Shown in pieces: positions 1 through 6,310 of a stretch of 17,319 nucleotides of DNA. The stretch is from Candidatus Bipolaricaulota bacterium (GTDB lineage: Bacteria > Bipolaricaulota > Bipolaricaulia > UBA7950 > UBA9294): NCBI GenBank assembly GCA_015485945.1, contig WFSM01000019.1:1-17319 (forward strand), given 5' to 3'. A program made the position numbers and the translations under genes. Numbering within the stretch: the first letter of the stretch is position 1; each line of letters starts with the position of its first letter. The notes under the pieces are model-generated. The model did no database searches. It was given only the letters and a program-made list of their open reading frames with translations, and had not been told where the DNA came from.

Positions 1-422
1 GTCCCAAATATAATGTACACCGGCCTGTTTTCTTTCCGCAGGCGCCGCCCCAGTTCCGCGTAGGAGATCGTCTCCTTTCCGTGCCGCCGTGCTGACGTCG
101 CAACGAGTAACGGCGCTGTTCCCTCCGTCGCTTCGATCTGGTCCAGCGTCTCCTCGAGGTCCGCAGCAACGGTAACGATCTCAAGCGCTTCCGCGCGTCT
201 GCTCTCGTTATCCGCCCGTTCCTCGGTCCAGAACCCACGGATCCGCCATGAAATCTCTTGCTGGGTCGGGAGCGGCGTCACCACAAAATACCGCGTCACC
301 CCATACGTACGTGCTGTCCGGGCAATATCGTGCACGTCAACCGCAGTGGTCGAGGTGGCAACGATTGCGCCGATGCGGCTACGCATCGGAAAGTGAAGCA
401 GACCAATGTAAAGATTACCCAT
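1..422 (-). CDS. SAM-dependent RNA methyltransferase, stand-alone SPOUT type (RNA_Me_trans family), 3' end cut off
   Basis: I translated this region by hand from the minus strand; the frame stays open to the window edge and gives 140 residues. The protein begins MGNLYIGLLHFPM, continues with VDVHDIARTARTYGV and RYFVVTPLPTQ, and reaches APLLVATSAR and RPVYIIFGT at the edge. These are the hallmark blocks of the Pfam RNA_Me_trans (PF09936) family: an N-terminal 'YIALVHYPV'-like strand, the 'hDIARaaRTYGV' helix, the 'LLVATSAR' strand, and the start of the 'ilFGTGwGL' SAM-binding knot, which lies past the edge. Members are alpha/beta-knot (SPOUT) proteins thought to methylate rRNA or tRNA; the substrate is not known to me. 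The ATG (422-420) overlaps the trmD stop by 8 bp, so the two are translationally coupled. In other genomes rplS often follows; that would lie outside this window. Confidence 0.88.
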   Translation of the reverse strand, partial: MGNLYIGLLHFPMRSRIGAIVATSTTAVDVHDIARTARTYGVTRYFVVTPLPTQQEISWRIRGFWTEERADNESRRAEALEIVTVAADLEETLDQIEATEGTAPLLVATSARRHGKETISYAELGRRLRKENRPVYIIFG

Positions 423-1173
423 CGGATTTTTCCGTGTCAAGATCGACGCCGAGAAGATCGGGCCGATTGCGCGCTGTCTTCGCCCACGCCTTGCGGGCAC
501 GGAACGCCTCAATGCGGACGTGATCACCACTGATCAATACCTCTGGCACCTTGAGGCCGCGAAACTCGGGGGGGCGAGTGTACTGCGGCGGTCCGAGGTG
601 ATGTTTGCGAAAGAACGAATCGGTCCGCACCGACTCGTAATCGCCCACTACCCCCGGAAGCGTGCGCGCCGTCGCCTCGACGACCACCGCGGCGGCAAGT
701 TCGCCGCCCGTGAGGATATAATCCCCGATCGACAACTCCTCATCCACGAACTCCATCACCCGTTCGTCCACGCCCTCATAGCGCCCGCACAGGAGGATTA
801 AGCCGTCGTAATCTCCGAGGCGGATCGCGTCGTTTTCCGTGAATAACCGTCCTTGCGCCGACAGCAAGATCGTCCGCCACTGCTTGGTGGGGGCGGGACT
901 TGAGATGCTGCACTCGTCGTGTAAGAAACATGACTTGACTTCACCCGATTTAATCGCCTCGATCCCGCGCACGAACGGCTCCACCTTCATTACCATGCCC
1001 GCGCCACCGCCGTACGGACGGTCGTCAACAACGCGATGGGGGTCGTCAGTGAAATCGCGCAGATCATGAAGATGGACCTCAATCAACCCCTTTTCCCGCG
1101 CCTGACCGATTACTCCCACCGACACAAAGCCAGCAAGCGCCGCGGGAAAGATCGTCAGGATGTGAAATCTCAT
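415..1173 (-). CDS. trmD: tRNA (guanine-N1)-methyltransferase TrmD
   Basis: Makes m1G37 next to the anticodon of tRNAs reading CUN, CCN and CGG codons, using SAM, and so prevents +1 frameshifting. The 252 residues match the usual length of about 250. Visible motifs are the N-terminal MRFHILTIFP strand, DDRPYGGGAGMVM (residues 50-62), the trefoil-knot SAM site LLCGRYEGVDERV (127-139), SIGDYILTGGEL (148-159), the catalytic aspartate in TDSF (D185), and PQYTRPPEFRGLKVPEVLISGDH (196-218). Between GGGAGMVM and LLSAQG there are about 17 residues more than in the E. coli enzyme, around residues 77-98, with two cysteines (C82, C88). The gene starts with ATG 7 bp after khpA and has no strong Shine-Dalgarno site, so it probably depends on upstream translation. 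Confidence 0.96.
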   Translation of the reverse strand: MRFHILTIFPAALAGFVSVGVIGQAREKGLIEVHLHDLRDFTDDPHRVVDDRPYGGGAGMVMKVEPFVRGIEAIKSGEVKSCFLHDECSISSPAPTKQWRTILLSAQGRLFTENDAIRLGDYDGLILLCGRYEGVDERVMEFVDEELSIGDYILTGGELAAAVVVEATARTLPGVVGDYESVRTDSFFRKHHLGPPQYTRPPEFRGLKVPEVLISGDHVRIEAFRARKAWAKTARNRPDLLGVDLDTEKSDG

Positions 1174-1180
1174 CGTGGAT

Positions 1181-1414
1181 TCAATCGGCGAGCTCGATCA
1201 CCACTTCGCGGTCAATCCGGGTGGCGACGCCGTCCAAAAATGTACGCACGGCAGCGATCGTCCGCCCTCCCCTGCCGAGGAGATGGCCACGGTCCTCGTT
1301 GCCGACGTGGATGAACAACAGATCGACCCGCTCGGTCTCGATACGGTCAATCCGTACCTGCTCCGGCTTATCCACCAGCGAACGCACAAAGAACAGACAC
1401 AGCCGATACAGCAC
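1181..1414 (-). CDS. khpA: KH-domain RNA-binding protein KhpA
   Basis: A 77-residue single KH domain. The core is RGHLLGRGGRTIAAVRTFL (residues 42-60), with the GxxG RNA-binding loop at G47-R-G-G50. The N-terminal segment FFVRSLVDKPEQVRIDRIE matches the usual KhpA (YlqC) opening 'yivkaLVDnPdeV'. KhpA proteins bind RNA, often together with KhpB/Jag, and lie between rpsP and the rimM/trmD genes in many bacteria, exactly the position here. The start is a GTG at 1414-1412, 3 bp after the rpsP stop; the AGGA just before it in the rpsP end serves as ribosome-binding site at 7-nt spacing. No rimM gene is present between khpA and trmD. Confidence 0.9.
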   Translation of the reverse strand: MLYRLCLFFVRSLVDKPEQVRIDRIETERVDLLFIHVGNEDRGHLLGRGGRTIAAVRTFLDGVATRIDREVVIELAD

Positions 1415-1417
1415 TTG

Positions 1418-1708
1418 CTATTCCTGGGGCGCTGCAGCCCGTCCGCGTTTGGCCGCGTCCCACGCCGTCATCACGCCGGCACGGGACAGGAGATCACGCG
1501 CCGCCTTGGTCGGTTTGGCACCGTCGAGTAGCCACTTGAGCGCCGTCTCGTTGTCCACCTCGAACCGGGCGGGGTCAGTCTTGGGATCGTAGTACCCGAG
1601 ATCAGCAACCACCTTCGTGTCCCGCGGCTTGCGGCCATCAAGCACGACGATACGATACGACGGCTGTCCCTTCCTTCCTACTTTCTTTAACCGAATCTTA
1701 GCTGCCAT
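1418..1708 (-). CDS. rpsP: 30S ribosomal protein S16
   Basis: Small-subunit protein S16, which binds the 5' and central domains of 16S rRNA during 30S assembly. The 96-residue protein opens with MAAKIRLKKVGRKGQPSYRI, followed by VVLDGRKPRDTKVVADLGYYDP, then the ALKWLLDGAKPTKAARDLLSRAGV block, all typical of bacterial S16. The final AAKRGRAAAPQE is a short charged tail, as is common. The ATG is preceded by AAGGAG with a 7-nt gap, the clearest ribosome-binding site in this operon. It lies 45 bp downstream of ffh, and I see no convincing promoter of its own in that gap. Confidence 0.97.
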   Translation of the reverse strand: MAAKIRLKKVGRKGQPSYRIVVLDGRKPRDTKVVADLGYYDPKTDPARFEVDNETALKWLLDGAKPTKAARDLLSRAGVMTAWDAAKRGRAAAPQE

Positions 1709-1753
1709 TCCATCACTCCTTTAAATTTGGTTTTCACCTTGTTGTCGTATTCA

Positions 1754-3088
1754 TCACGACGACGGTTCCCCGAAAAAATCGGCCGGAAAGCGCCCCTTGC
1801 CGACGTGTTTCTTCCCCACCAGCTTCAACGCTCGTTTAGCATCGTTAAATCGAGCGAGAACACGGTTTACGTCCCGCACTTTGGTGCCGCTTCCCCGCGC
1901 AATCCGCCGCTTCCGGCTTCCCCCAATTATAGAGGGATTCGACCGTTCTTCCAATGTCATCGATCGGATGATCGCCAACGCCCGGTCAATCTCCGCTTCA
2001 TCGACGTCCGGCGTTCCTTTCATCCGGCCAACCCCAGGCAATTTATCCAGAATCTGCGAGAACGGCCCGAGTTTACGCATCTCTTCGAGCTGATCGAGAA
2101 AGTCCTGCAGGGTGAACCGATTCTTGCGGATGCGGGTCGCGAGTTGCTCCGCCTTCTTCTGGTCGAGCTTCGCCTCGGCCTGTTCGATGAGGGTAAGGAC
2201 ATCCCCCATCCCGAGAATGCGGGTCGCCATCCGATCGGGGTGGAACGACTCAAGCTCGTCCACCTTCTCCCCCACGCCGACAAACTTGATTGGTTTGCCG
2301 GTTACGGCACGGATGGACAGCGCCGCACCGCCACGCGCGTCGCCGTCGAGCTTGGTGAGGACAACCCCGGTGAGGTCAAGGCGGTTGTTGAACTCGGTCG
2401 CGATGTTCACCGCCTCTTGGCCGGTCATCGCATCCGCGACGAGGAGAATCTCATCCGGCGTAATCGCCGCCGTGATCTGCTCAAGCTCGTGCATCATTTC
2501 TTCATCGATCTGGAGACGGCCAGCAGTGTCGAGGATGACCACATCGTACAGATTTTCCTTGGCCCAGTCGTGCGCATTCATCGCGATCCGCGGCGGGGCG
2601 AGCTTGGGCGAGGAGTACACCGGGATCTCCAAGCTCTTTCCCAACGCGATCAATTGGTCGATCGCCGCCGGACGGTAAACATCGGCGGCCACCAGGCCCG
2701 GAGTGTGCCCCTTTTTCTTGAGTGCAAGCGCCAGCTTAGCCGCCGTTGTTGTTTTACCCGATCCCTGGAGCCCAACGAGCATGATCACCGCCGGACGGCG
2801 GTCGAGCTTTAATCCGACTTGGTCCGTCCCCATCAACGCCGTGAGTTCGTCACGCACGATTTTTATCAACTGCTGCGCCGGAGTGAGGCTCTCCAACACC
2901 TCTTTACCCACCGCCCGGGCACGAATGCGTGCGATCAGGTCTTTGACCACTTTATAGTTGACGTCGGCCTCAAGCAGGGCGAGCCGAATCTCGCGCAGGC
3001 CGGCGTCGACGTCTTTCTCCGCCAGCTTCCCTTTCCCGCGCAACCGGGAGAACACTCCAGTCAACTTTTCGGTCAATGAATCAAACAT
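1754..3088 (-). CDS. ffh: Signal recognition particle protein Ffh (SRP54)
   Basis: GTPase of the signal recognition particle. It binds 4.5S RNA and hydrophobic signal sequences of nascent chains and docks with FtsY at the membrane. The 444 residues contain an N domain (MFDSLTEKLTGVFSRLRG onward), then the G domain with P-loop GLQGSGKTTTAAKLA, DVYRPAAIDQL, DTAGRLQIDEEMM, TKLDGDARGGAALS and KFVGVGEKVDELE, and an M domain with RFTLQDFLDQLEEMRKLGP, RSMTLEERSNP and the RNA-binding SRKRRIARGSGTKVRDVN. From residue 300 or so to the end I count only four methionines, fewer than mesophilic Ffh proteins, whose name-giving methionine bristles bind signal peptides. The ATG follows GAGGAGG at a 7-nt gap. 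A candidate promoter sits 23-51 bp upstream, so ffh can probably be transcribed apart from accBC. Confidence 0.97.
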   Translation of the reverse strand: MFDSLTEKLTGVFSRLRGKGKLAEKDVDAGLREIRLALLEADVNYKVVKDLIARIRARAVGKEVLESLTPAQQLIKIVRDELTALMGTDQVGLKLDRRPAVIMLVGLQGSGKTTTAAKLALALKKKGHTPGLVAADVYRPAAIDQLIALGKSLEIPVYSSPKLAPPRIAMNAHDWAKENLYDVVILDTAGRLQIDEEMMHELEQITAAITPDEILLVADAMTGQEAVNIATEFNNRLDLTGVVLTKLDGDARGGAALSIRAVTGKPIKFVGVGEKVDELESFHPDRMATRILGMGDVLTLIEQAEAKLDQKKAEQLATRIRKNRFTLQDFLDQLEEMRKLGPFSQILDKLPGVGRMKGTPDVDEAEIDRALAIIRSMTLEERSNPSIIGGSRKRRIARGSGTKVRDVNRVLARFNDAKRALKLVGKKHVGKGRFPADFFGEPSS

Positions 3089-3110
3089 GTCAGGTCCTCC
3101 TCACCAGTAC

Positions 3111-3139
3111 AGGGTACGGCCCGCCGGCGGCTGCGTCAA
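3111..3139 (-). promoter_or_regulatory. Candidate sigma-70-type promoter for ffh and downstream genes
   Basis: On the minus strand TTGACG (3139-3134) and TACCCT (3116-3111) are separated by exactly 17 bp. The start point would fall near 3104, leaving a leader of about 16 nt that begins just before the GAGGAGG site of ffh. The -10 matches the consensus at only 3 of 6 positions, so this rests on the good -35, the spacing, and the similar layout of the promoters at 4951 and 16685. A perfect 10-bp palindrome, CCGCCGGCGG (3121-3130), lies in the spacer. Confidence 0.4.
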
Positions 3140-3151
3140 CCGCTGGTGCGG

Positions 3152-4492
3152 TCACACCGCCTGGTCGTCTTCCGCCAGAAACTCGGTCCCGATCCGCCCG
3201 TCCCGAAACGCGGGATGAGCGATGATCTCGCGGGCAAGATCACGGGTAGTGGCGACTCCGTCGACGCGAAACTGTTCGAGGGCAGTAACCATTCGCACCC
3301 GCGCTTCCTCGCGATCCCGTCCCCACGTGATCACCTTCGCCAGCAACGAATCGTAATCAGGCCGCACCTCCATGCCGTCGTAGATGTGGGTGTCGACCCG
3401 CACTCCATAGCCACCGGGAAGGGAACGGAGCCTAATCCGCCCCGTGGACGGGCGGAACTCGTTCTCCGGATCCTCGGCGTTAATCCGGCACTCGATCGCG
3501 TGCCCGCGGCGCGGGAATCCCGCCGCCGGAAGCGTCTCCCCCTGGGCGATGCGGATCTGTTCCTTCACCAAGTTCACCCCGGTGATCATCTCGGTTACCG
3601 GGTGTTCCACCTGAATGCGCGCGTTCATTTCGATGAAGTAGAAGTTCCCGTCCGCGTCAAGGATGAACTCGACCGTACCGGCGTTGCGGTAGTTGAGCGC
3701 CCGCGCGGCAGTGAGAGCGGCGGAATGGAGCGCTTCCTGCAATTCGAGGGGAAGGTTGGGTGCGGGCGCTTCTTCAATCAGTTTCTGATGGCGACGCTGG
3801 ATCGAGCACTCCCGCACGCCAAGGTGGATGATGTTTCCGGCGGCGTCGCCAAGAACCTGCACCTCGATGTGGCGCGGGTTCACAAGCGCTCGCTCCAGGT
3901 ACAGTTCAGCGTCGGCAAACGCCCCTTGCGCCTCGCGCGCCGCCTGGCTGATCGCGGGCACAAGCTCATCAGCGGTATTCACGCGGCGCATTCCACGACC
4001 GCCACCCCCACGCACCGCCTTCACCAACAACGGATACCCGATGCGATCCGCGACGGCGACGAGTTCCTCGTCGTCAGTTGGCGCCGGAGCTCCGGGCAGG
4101 ATCGGGACTCCAGCTGCATCCACTTCCCGCCGCGCCGCAAGCTTATCCCCAACCAGGGACATTGTGTCAGCATCGGGCCCGATGAACGTTAACCCGTGCT
4201 CGGTGCACACCTCGACAAATTCCGGATTCTCGGCGAGGAACCCGTAACCAGGGTGGACGGCCTGGGCGCCAGTGACCTCAGCGGTGCTGATCAACGCCGG
4301 GACGGACAGATAGCTGTGCGCGGGATCGGCCGGACCGATACACATCACCCGGTCCGCCAACCGCAGATACGGCATGTGCGCGTCGGCCTGCGAGTAGACG
4401 GCAACCGTCTCCAGCCCCAGTTCACGGCACGCCGCGATGATCCGCAGGGCGATCTCCCCGCGGTTCGCCACTAACACCCGCGTGAATGTCAC
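3152..4492 (-). CDS. accC: Biotin carboxylase subunit (acetyl-CoA carboxylase AccC)
   Basis: ATP-grasp enzyme that carboxylates the biotin carried by AccB with bicarbonate and ATP, first half-reaction of acetyl-CoA carboxylase. The 446 residues match E. coli AccC length (449). Visible features are the N-terminal VLVANRGEIALRII, HPGYGFLAENPEF (80-92), glycine-rich ATP loop GGGGRGM (162-168), RECSIQRRHQKLIEEAP (227-243), and the catalytic EMNARIQVEHPVTEM (288-302) with R292. The GTG start overlaps the accB stop by 4 bp (GTGA), so translation is coupled. accA and accD, the carboxyltransferase subunits, are not in the window. A biotin carboxylase of another acyl-CoA or pyruvate carboxylase is possible, but the adjacent small AccB favours acetyl-CoA carboxylase. 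Confidence 0.94.
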   Translation of the reverse strand: MTFTRVLVANRGEIALRIIAACRELGLETVAVYSQADAHMPYLRLADRVMCIGPADPAHSYLSVPALISTAEVTGAQAVHPGYGFLAENPEFVEVCTEHGLTFIGPDADTMSLVGDKLAARREVDAAGVPILPGAPAPTDDEELVAVADRIGYPLLVKAVRGGGGRGMRRVNTADELVPAISQAAREAQGAFADAELYLERALVNPRHIEVQVLGDAAGNIIHLGVRECSIQRRHQKLIEEAPAPNLPLELQEALHSAALTAARALNYRNAGTVEFILDADGNFYFIEMNARIQVEHPVTEMITGVNLVKEQIRIAQGETLPAAGFPRRGHAIECRINAEDPENEFRPSTGRIRLRSLPGGYGVRVDTHIYDGMEVRPDYDSLLAKVITWGRDREEARVRMVTALEQFRVDGVATTRDLAREIIAHPAFRDGRIGTEFLAEDDQAV

Positions 4493-4887
4493 GGCTCTTC
4501 AAATAGGAACAGCGGTTGCCCGTATTCCACCGGCTCGCCGTCAGCAGCGAGAACCCGGCGGAGTTTGCCCGCGCGCTCGGCTTTGATCTCGTTGAGCACC
4601 TTCATCGCCTCGATGATCCCCACGGTGTCTCCCGGCGCCACTGCTGCTCCCTGTTCGACGAACGGGGGATCATCCGGGGACGGGCGGAGGTAGAACGTGC
4701 CCACCAGCGGTGCAGTGAGGACAAACGTTCCCGGCTCCTCTTCCATCGACGCCGGTTCCTCACCGCCGGGGACGGGCGCCGCTGCTGGCGCACGCCGCAC
4801 CGTGATGCGGCGATCTCCCTCCCACACCGTGATCTCGATCAATCCTTCTTCTTTGAGCAGCCGTATGATCTCCCGCAGTTCCTCCAT
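4489..4887 (-). CDS. accB: Biotin carboxyl carrier protein AccB
   Basis: Carries the biotin that shuttles carboxyl groups between AccC and the carboxyltransferase. In the 132-residue protein the biotinyl domain is at the C-terminus, with the attachment motif EAMKVLNEI; K96 is the biotinylated lysine. Before it lie the AccB-specific VLTAPLVGTFYLRPSPDDPPFVEQG segment (residues 56-80) and a flexible Ala/Pro/Glu-rich linker (33-53). The N-terminus, MEELREIIRLLKEEGLIEITV, matches the short helix seen in AccB proteins. It is somewhat shorter than E. coli AccB (156), mainly in the linker. The ATG is preceded by AAGGAGG at a 6-nt gap. First gene of the minus-strand operon that continues into accC and probably ffh. 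Confidence 0.95.
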   Translation of the reverse strand: MEELREIIRLLKEEGLIEITVWEGDRRITVRRAPAAAPVPGGEEPASMEEEPGTFVLTAPLVGTFYLRPSPDDPPFVEQGAAVAPGDTVGIIEAMKVLNEIKAERAGKLRRVLAADGEPVEYGQPLFLFEEP

Positions 4888-4909
4888 CTCCCGCCTCCTT
4901 CACCGCCCG

Positions 4910-4915
4910 ATTTTA
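4910..4915 (-). promoter_or_regulatory. Candidate -10 element for accBC
   Basis: TAAAAT on the minus strand (5 of 6 consensus bases) lies 23 bp before the accB ATG; transcription would start near 4903, giving a leader of about 16 nt that begins next to the AAGGAGG site. I could not find a good -35 at 16-18 bp, so the call rests on the -10 and the position. Confidence 0.35.
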
Positions 4916-4950
4916 GCGCAAATCGCCATCACGAACATCGGCAACGCCCC

Positions 4951-4979
4951 TTGCAATCGCGCGGCGGGTTCAGATAATA
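4951..4979 (+). promoter_or_regulatory. Sigma-70-type promoter for the CorC-like gene and its operon
   Basis: TTGCAA (4951-4956), a 17-bp spacer and GATAAT (4974-4979) form a good match to the housekeeping promoter. The start point would fall near 4986, immediately at the GAGGTGA ribosome-binding site (4986-4992). This supports the GTG at 5001 as start codon, since a start at 4989 would have almost no leader. Confidence 0.6.
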
Positions 4980-5000
4980 AGCAGCGAGGTGAATTACGCT

Positions 5001-6293
5001 GTGTCAATTGGAGCGCAAATTGCGCTACTTGTCTTTCTAATCGCTTGTTCGGCTTATTTCTCCAGCGCGGAGACGGCGATCACTTCGCTCGATGAGGGAA
5101 GGCTGCGCTATTTGATAAACGCGTACAAACGCAAGCGGCGCGGGTTTGCCTTGCTGTTGGAAGAACCGAACGACATGATCACTGCTCTTCTGATCATGAA
5201 TAACCTGACAAACGTCGGGGCGAGCTCGCTTACGACCTTGCTGTCCCTCCGCATCCTTCCCAAGGGGTTGCCGAGCTATCAGGCCGGGCTGCTTGCCACC
5301 GGGGTGATGACAGTATCGCTCCTCATCTTCGGCGAGATCACTCCGAAAAACTTCGCCAAGAAGAACGCCGAGCGGTTCGCGATGGCTACGATTAACCAAA
5401 TCTATGCGATTACCCGCGTGCTCAAGCCGCTCGTGGTTGTGTTCCGCGGCATCGCATACGGGATCATGCGCATGTTCGGGGAGGATCTGTCGCAGGACGA
5501 ACCGATCGCGGTGAGCGACGAGCAGATTGAAACCCTGATCGATGCCAGTGAAGAAAGCGGACTGATCGACGCCCAAGACGGCGAGATGATCCGCCGCATC
5601 CTCGACTTCGACGAGATGACCGCCGCTCAGGTGATGGTGCCGCGTACCGACGTGCAGTCGATTGAGGTGCGCACCTCGCCAGCCAAGGCGCGGGCAATCG
5701 TGGCCAAGGACGGGCATTCCCGATTTCCGGTATACGACCGCATTCCCGACAATATCGTCGGCACGCTGTACGCCAAGGATCTCCTGATCGAGGTGGATAA
5801 TCCCCGTCCCACTCTGCACGGGCTGCTGCGTCCGGTGTACTACACCCCGACGACCAAACCGATCAACATCCTGCTGCGCGAGTTCCAGCGAGAACGGGTG
5901 CATATGGCGGTTGTAATCGATGAATTCGGGGGAATGGCGGGAATTGTCACGCTGGAGGATATCCTCGAAGAAATCGTGGGCGAGATCGAGGATGAGTACG
6001 ACCGCCCGGTGGCGCTGATCAAGCGCATCTCCCCCGATGAAGCCCTTATCGACGGTGATACGTCCATCCACCACCTCAACCGCACGATGGATATCGAACT
6101 CCCCGAAGATGAGGGGGTTACAGTGAGCGGGCTGATTCTCCACCGGTTGGAGGCAATGCCCAAGGTGGGGGACAAGGTGGAAGTCGGGCCGGTGCATCTG
6201 ACGGTGGAAGGGGCAACCGAACGCGAGATTACGTCGGTGCGGGTGATCGTTGACCGTGCCGCCCAGGCAAACGCCGATCAACAGGGCGATTAG
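5001..6293 (+). CDS. CNNM/CBS-domain membrane protein of the CorC/HlyC (MpfA/YhdP) family, likely Mg2+ transport
   Basis: Integral membrane protein with three parts. Residues 1-165 are a DUF21/CNNM domain with hydrophobic segments near 3-20, 59-83 and 95-112 and the family motifs SSAETAI (21-27) and GEITPK (111-116). Residues about 208-335 are a CBS pair beginning AQVMVPRTDV and ending VIDEFGGMAGIVTLEDILEEIVGEI. Residues about 345-425 form a CorC_HlyC domain (LIDGDTSIHHLN, EGVTVSGLILHRL). Characterised relatives export Mg2+ or aid Mg2+/Co2+ homeostasis; the older name 'hemolysin' is misleading. I chose GTG at 5001 because GAGGTGA lies 8 nt before it; the frame also allows GTG at 4989 (4 residues longer), but that overlaps the ribosome-binding site. 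First gene of a four-gene operon. Confidence 0.88.
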   Translation: MSIGAQIALLVFLIACSAYFSSAETAITSLDEGRLRYLINAYKRKRRGFALLLEEPNDMITALLIMNNLTNVGASSLTTLLSLRILPKGLPSYQAGLLATGVMTVSLLIFGEITPKNFAKKNAERFAMATINQIYAITRVLKPLVVVFRGIAYGIMRMFGEDLSQDEPIAVSDEQIETLIDASEESGLIDAQDGEMIRRILDFDEMTAAQVMVPRTDVQSIEVRTSPAKARAIVAKDGHSRFPVYDRIPDNIVGTLYAKDLLIEVDNPRPTLHGLLRPVYYTPTTKPINILLREFQRERVHMAVVIDEFGGMAGIVTLEDILEEIVGEIEDEYDRPVALIKRISPDEALIDGDTSIHHLNRTMDIELPEDEGVTVSGLILHRLEAMPKVGDKVEVGPVHLTVEGATEREITSVRVIVDRAAQANADQQGD

Positions 6294-6310
6294 CCCCAAA
6301 AGGAGCTGTG

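Noticed and set aside
248..533. Short plus-strand frames near the left edge
   Set aside because: The minus strand here encodes the SPOUT methyltransferase, whose family blocks run without a break to the window edge.
3121..3130. Palindrome CCGCCGGCGG between accC and ffh as a terminator
   Set aside because: Only 10 bp with no loop and no following T run; it may be chance in G+C-rich DNA, or part of a promoter spacer.
1727..4192. Long plus-strand open frames opposite ffh and accC (1727-2812 and 3146-4192)
   Set aside because: They lie antisense to unmistakable genes, have the Arg/His/Pro-rich look of shadow frames in high-G+C DNA, and show no family motif.
5037..6299. 420-codon minus-strand open frame opposite the CorC-like gene
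   Set aside because: The plus strand encodes a complete CNNM-CBS-CorC protein; the antisense translation shows no domain and is explained by codon bias.
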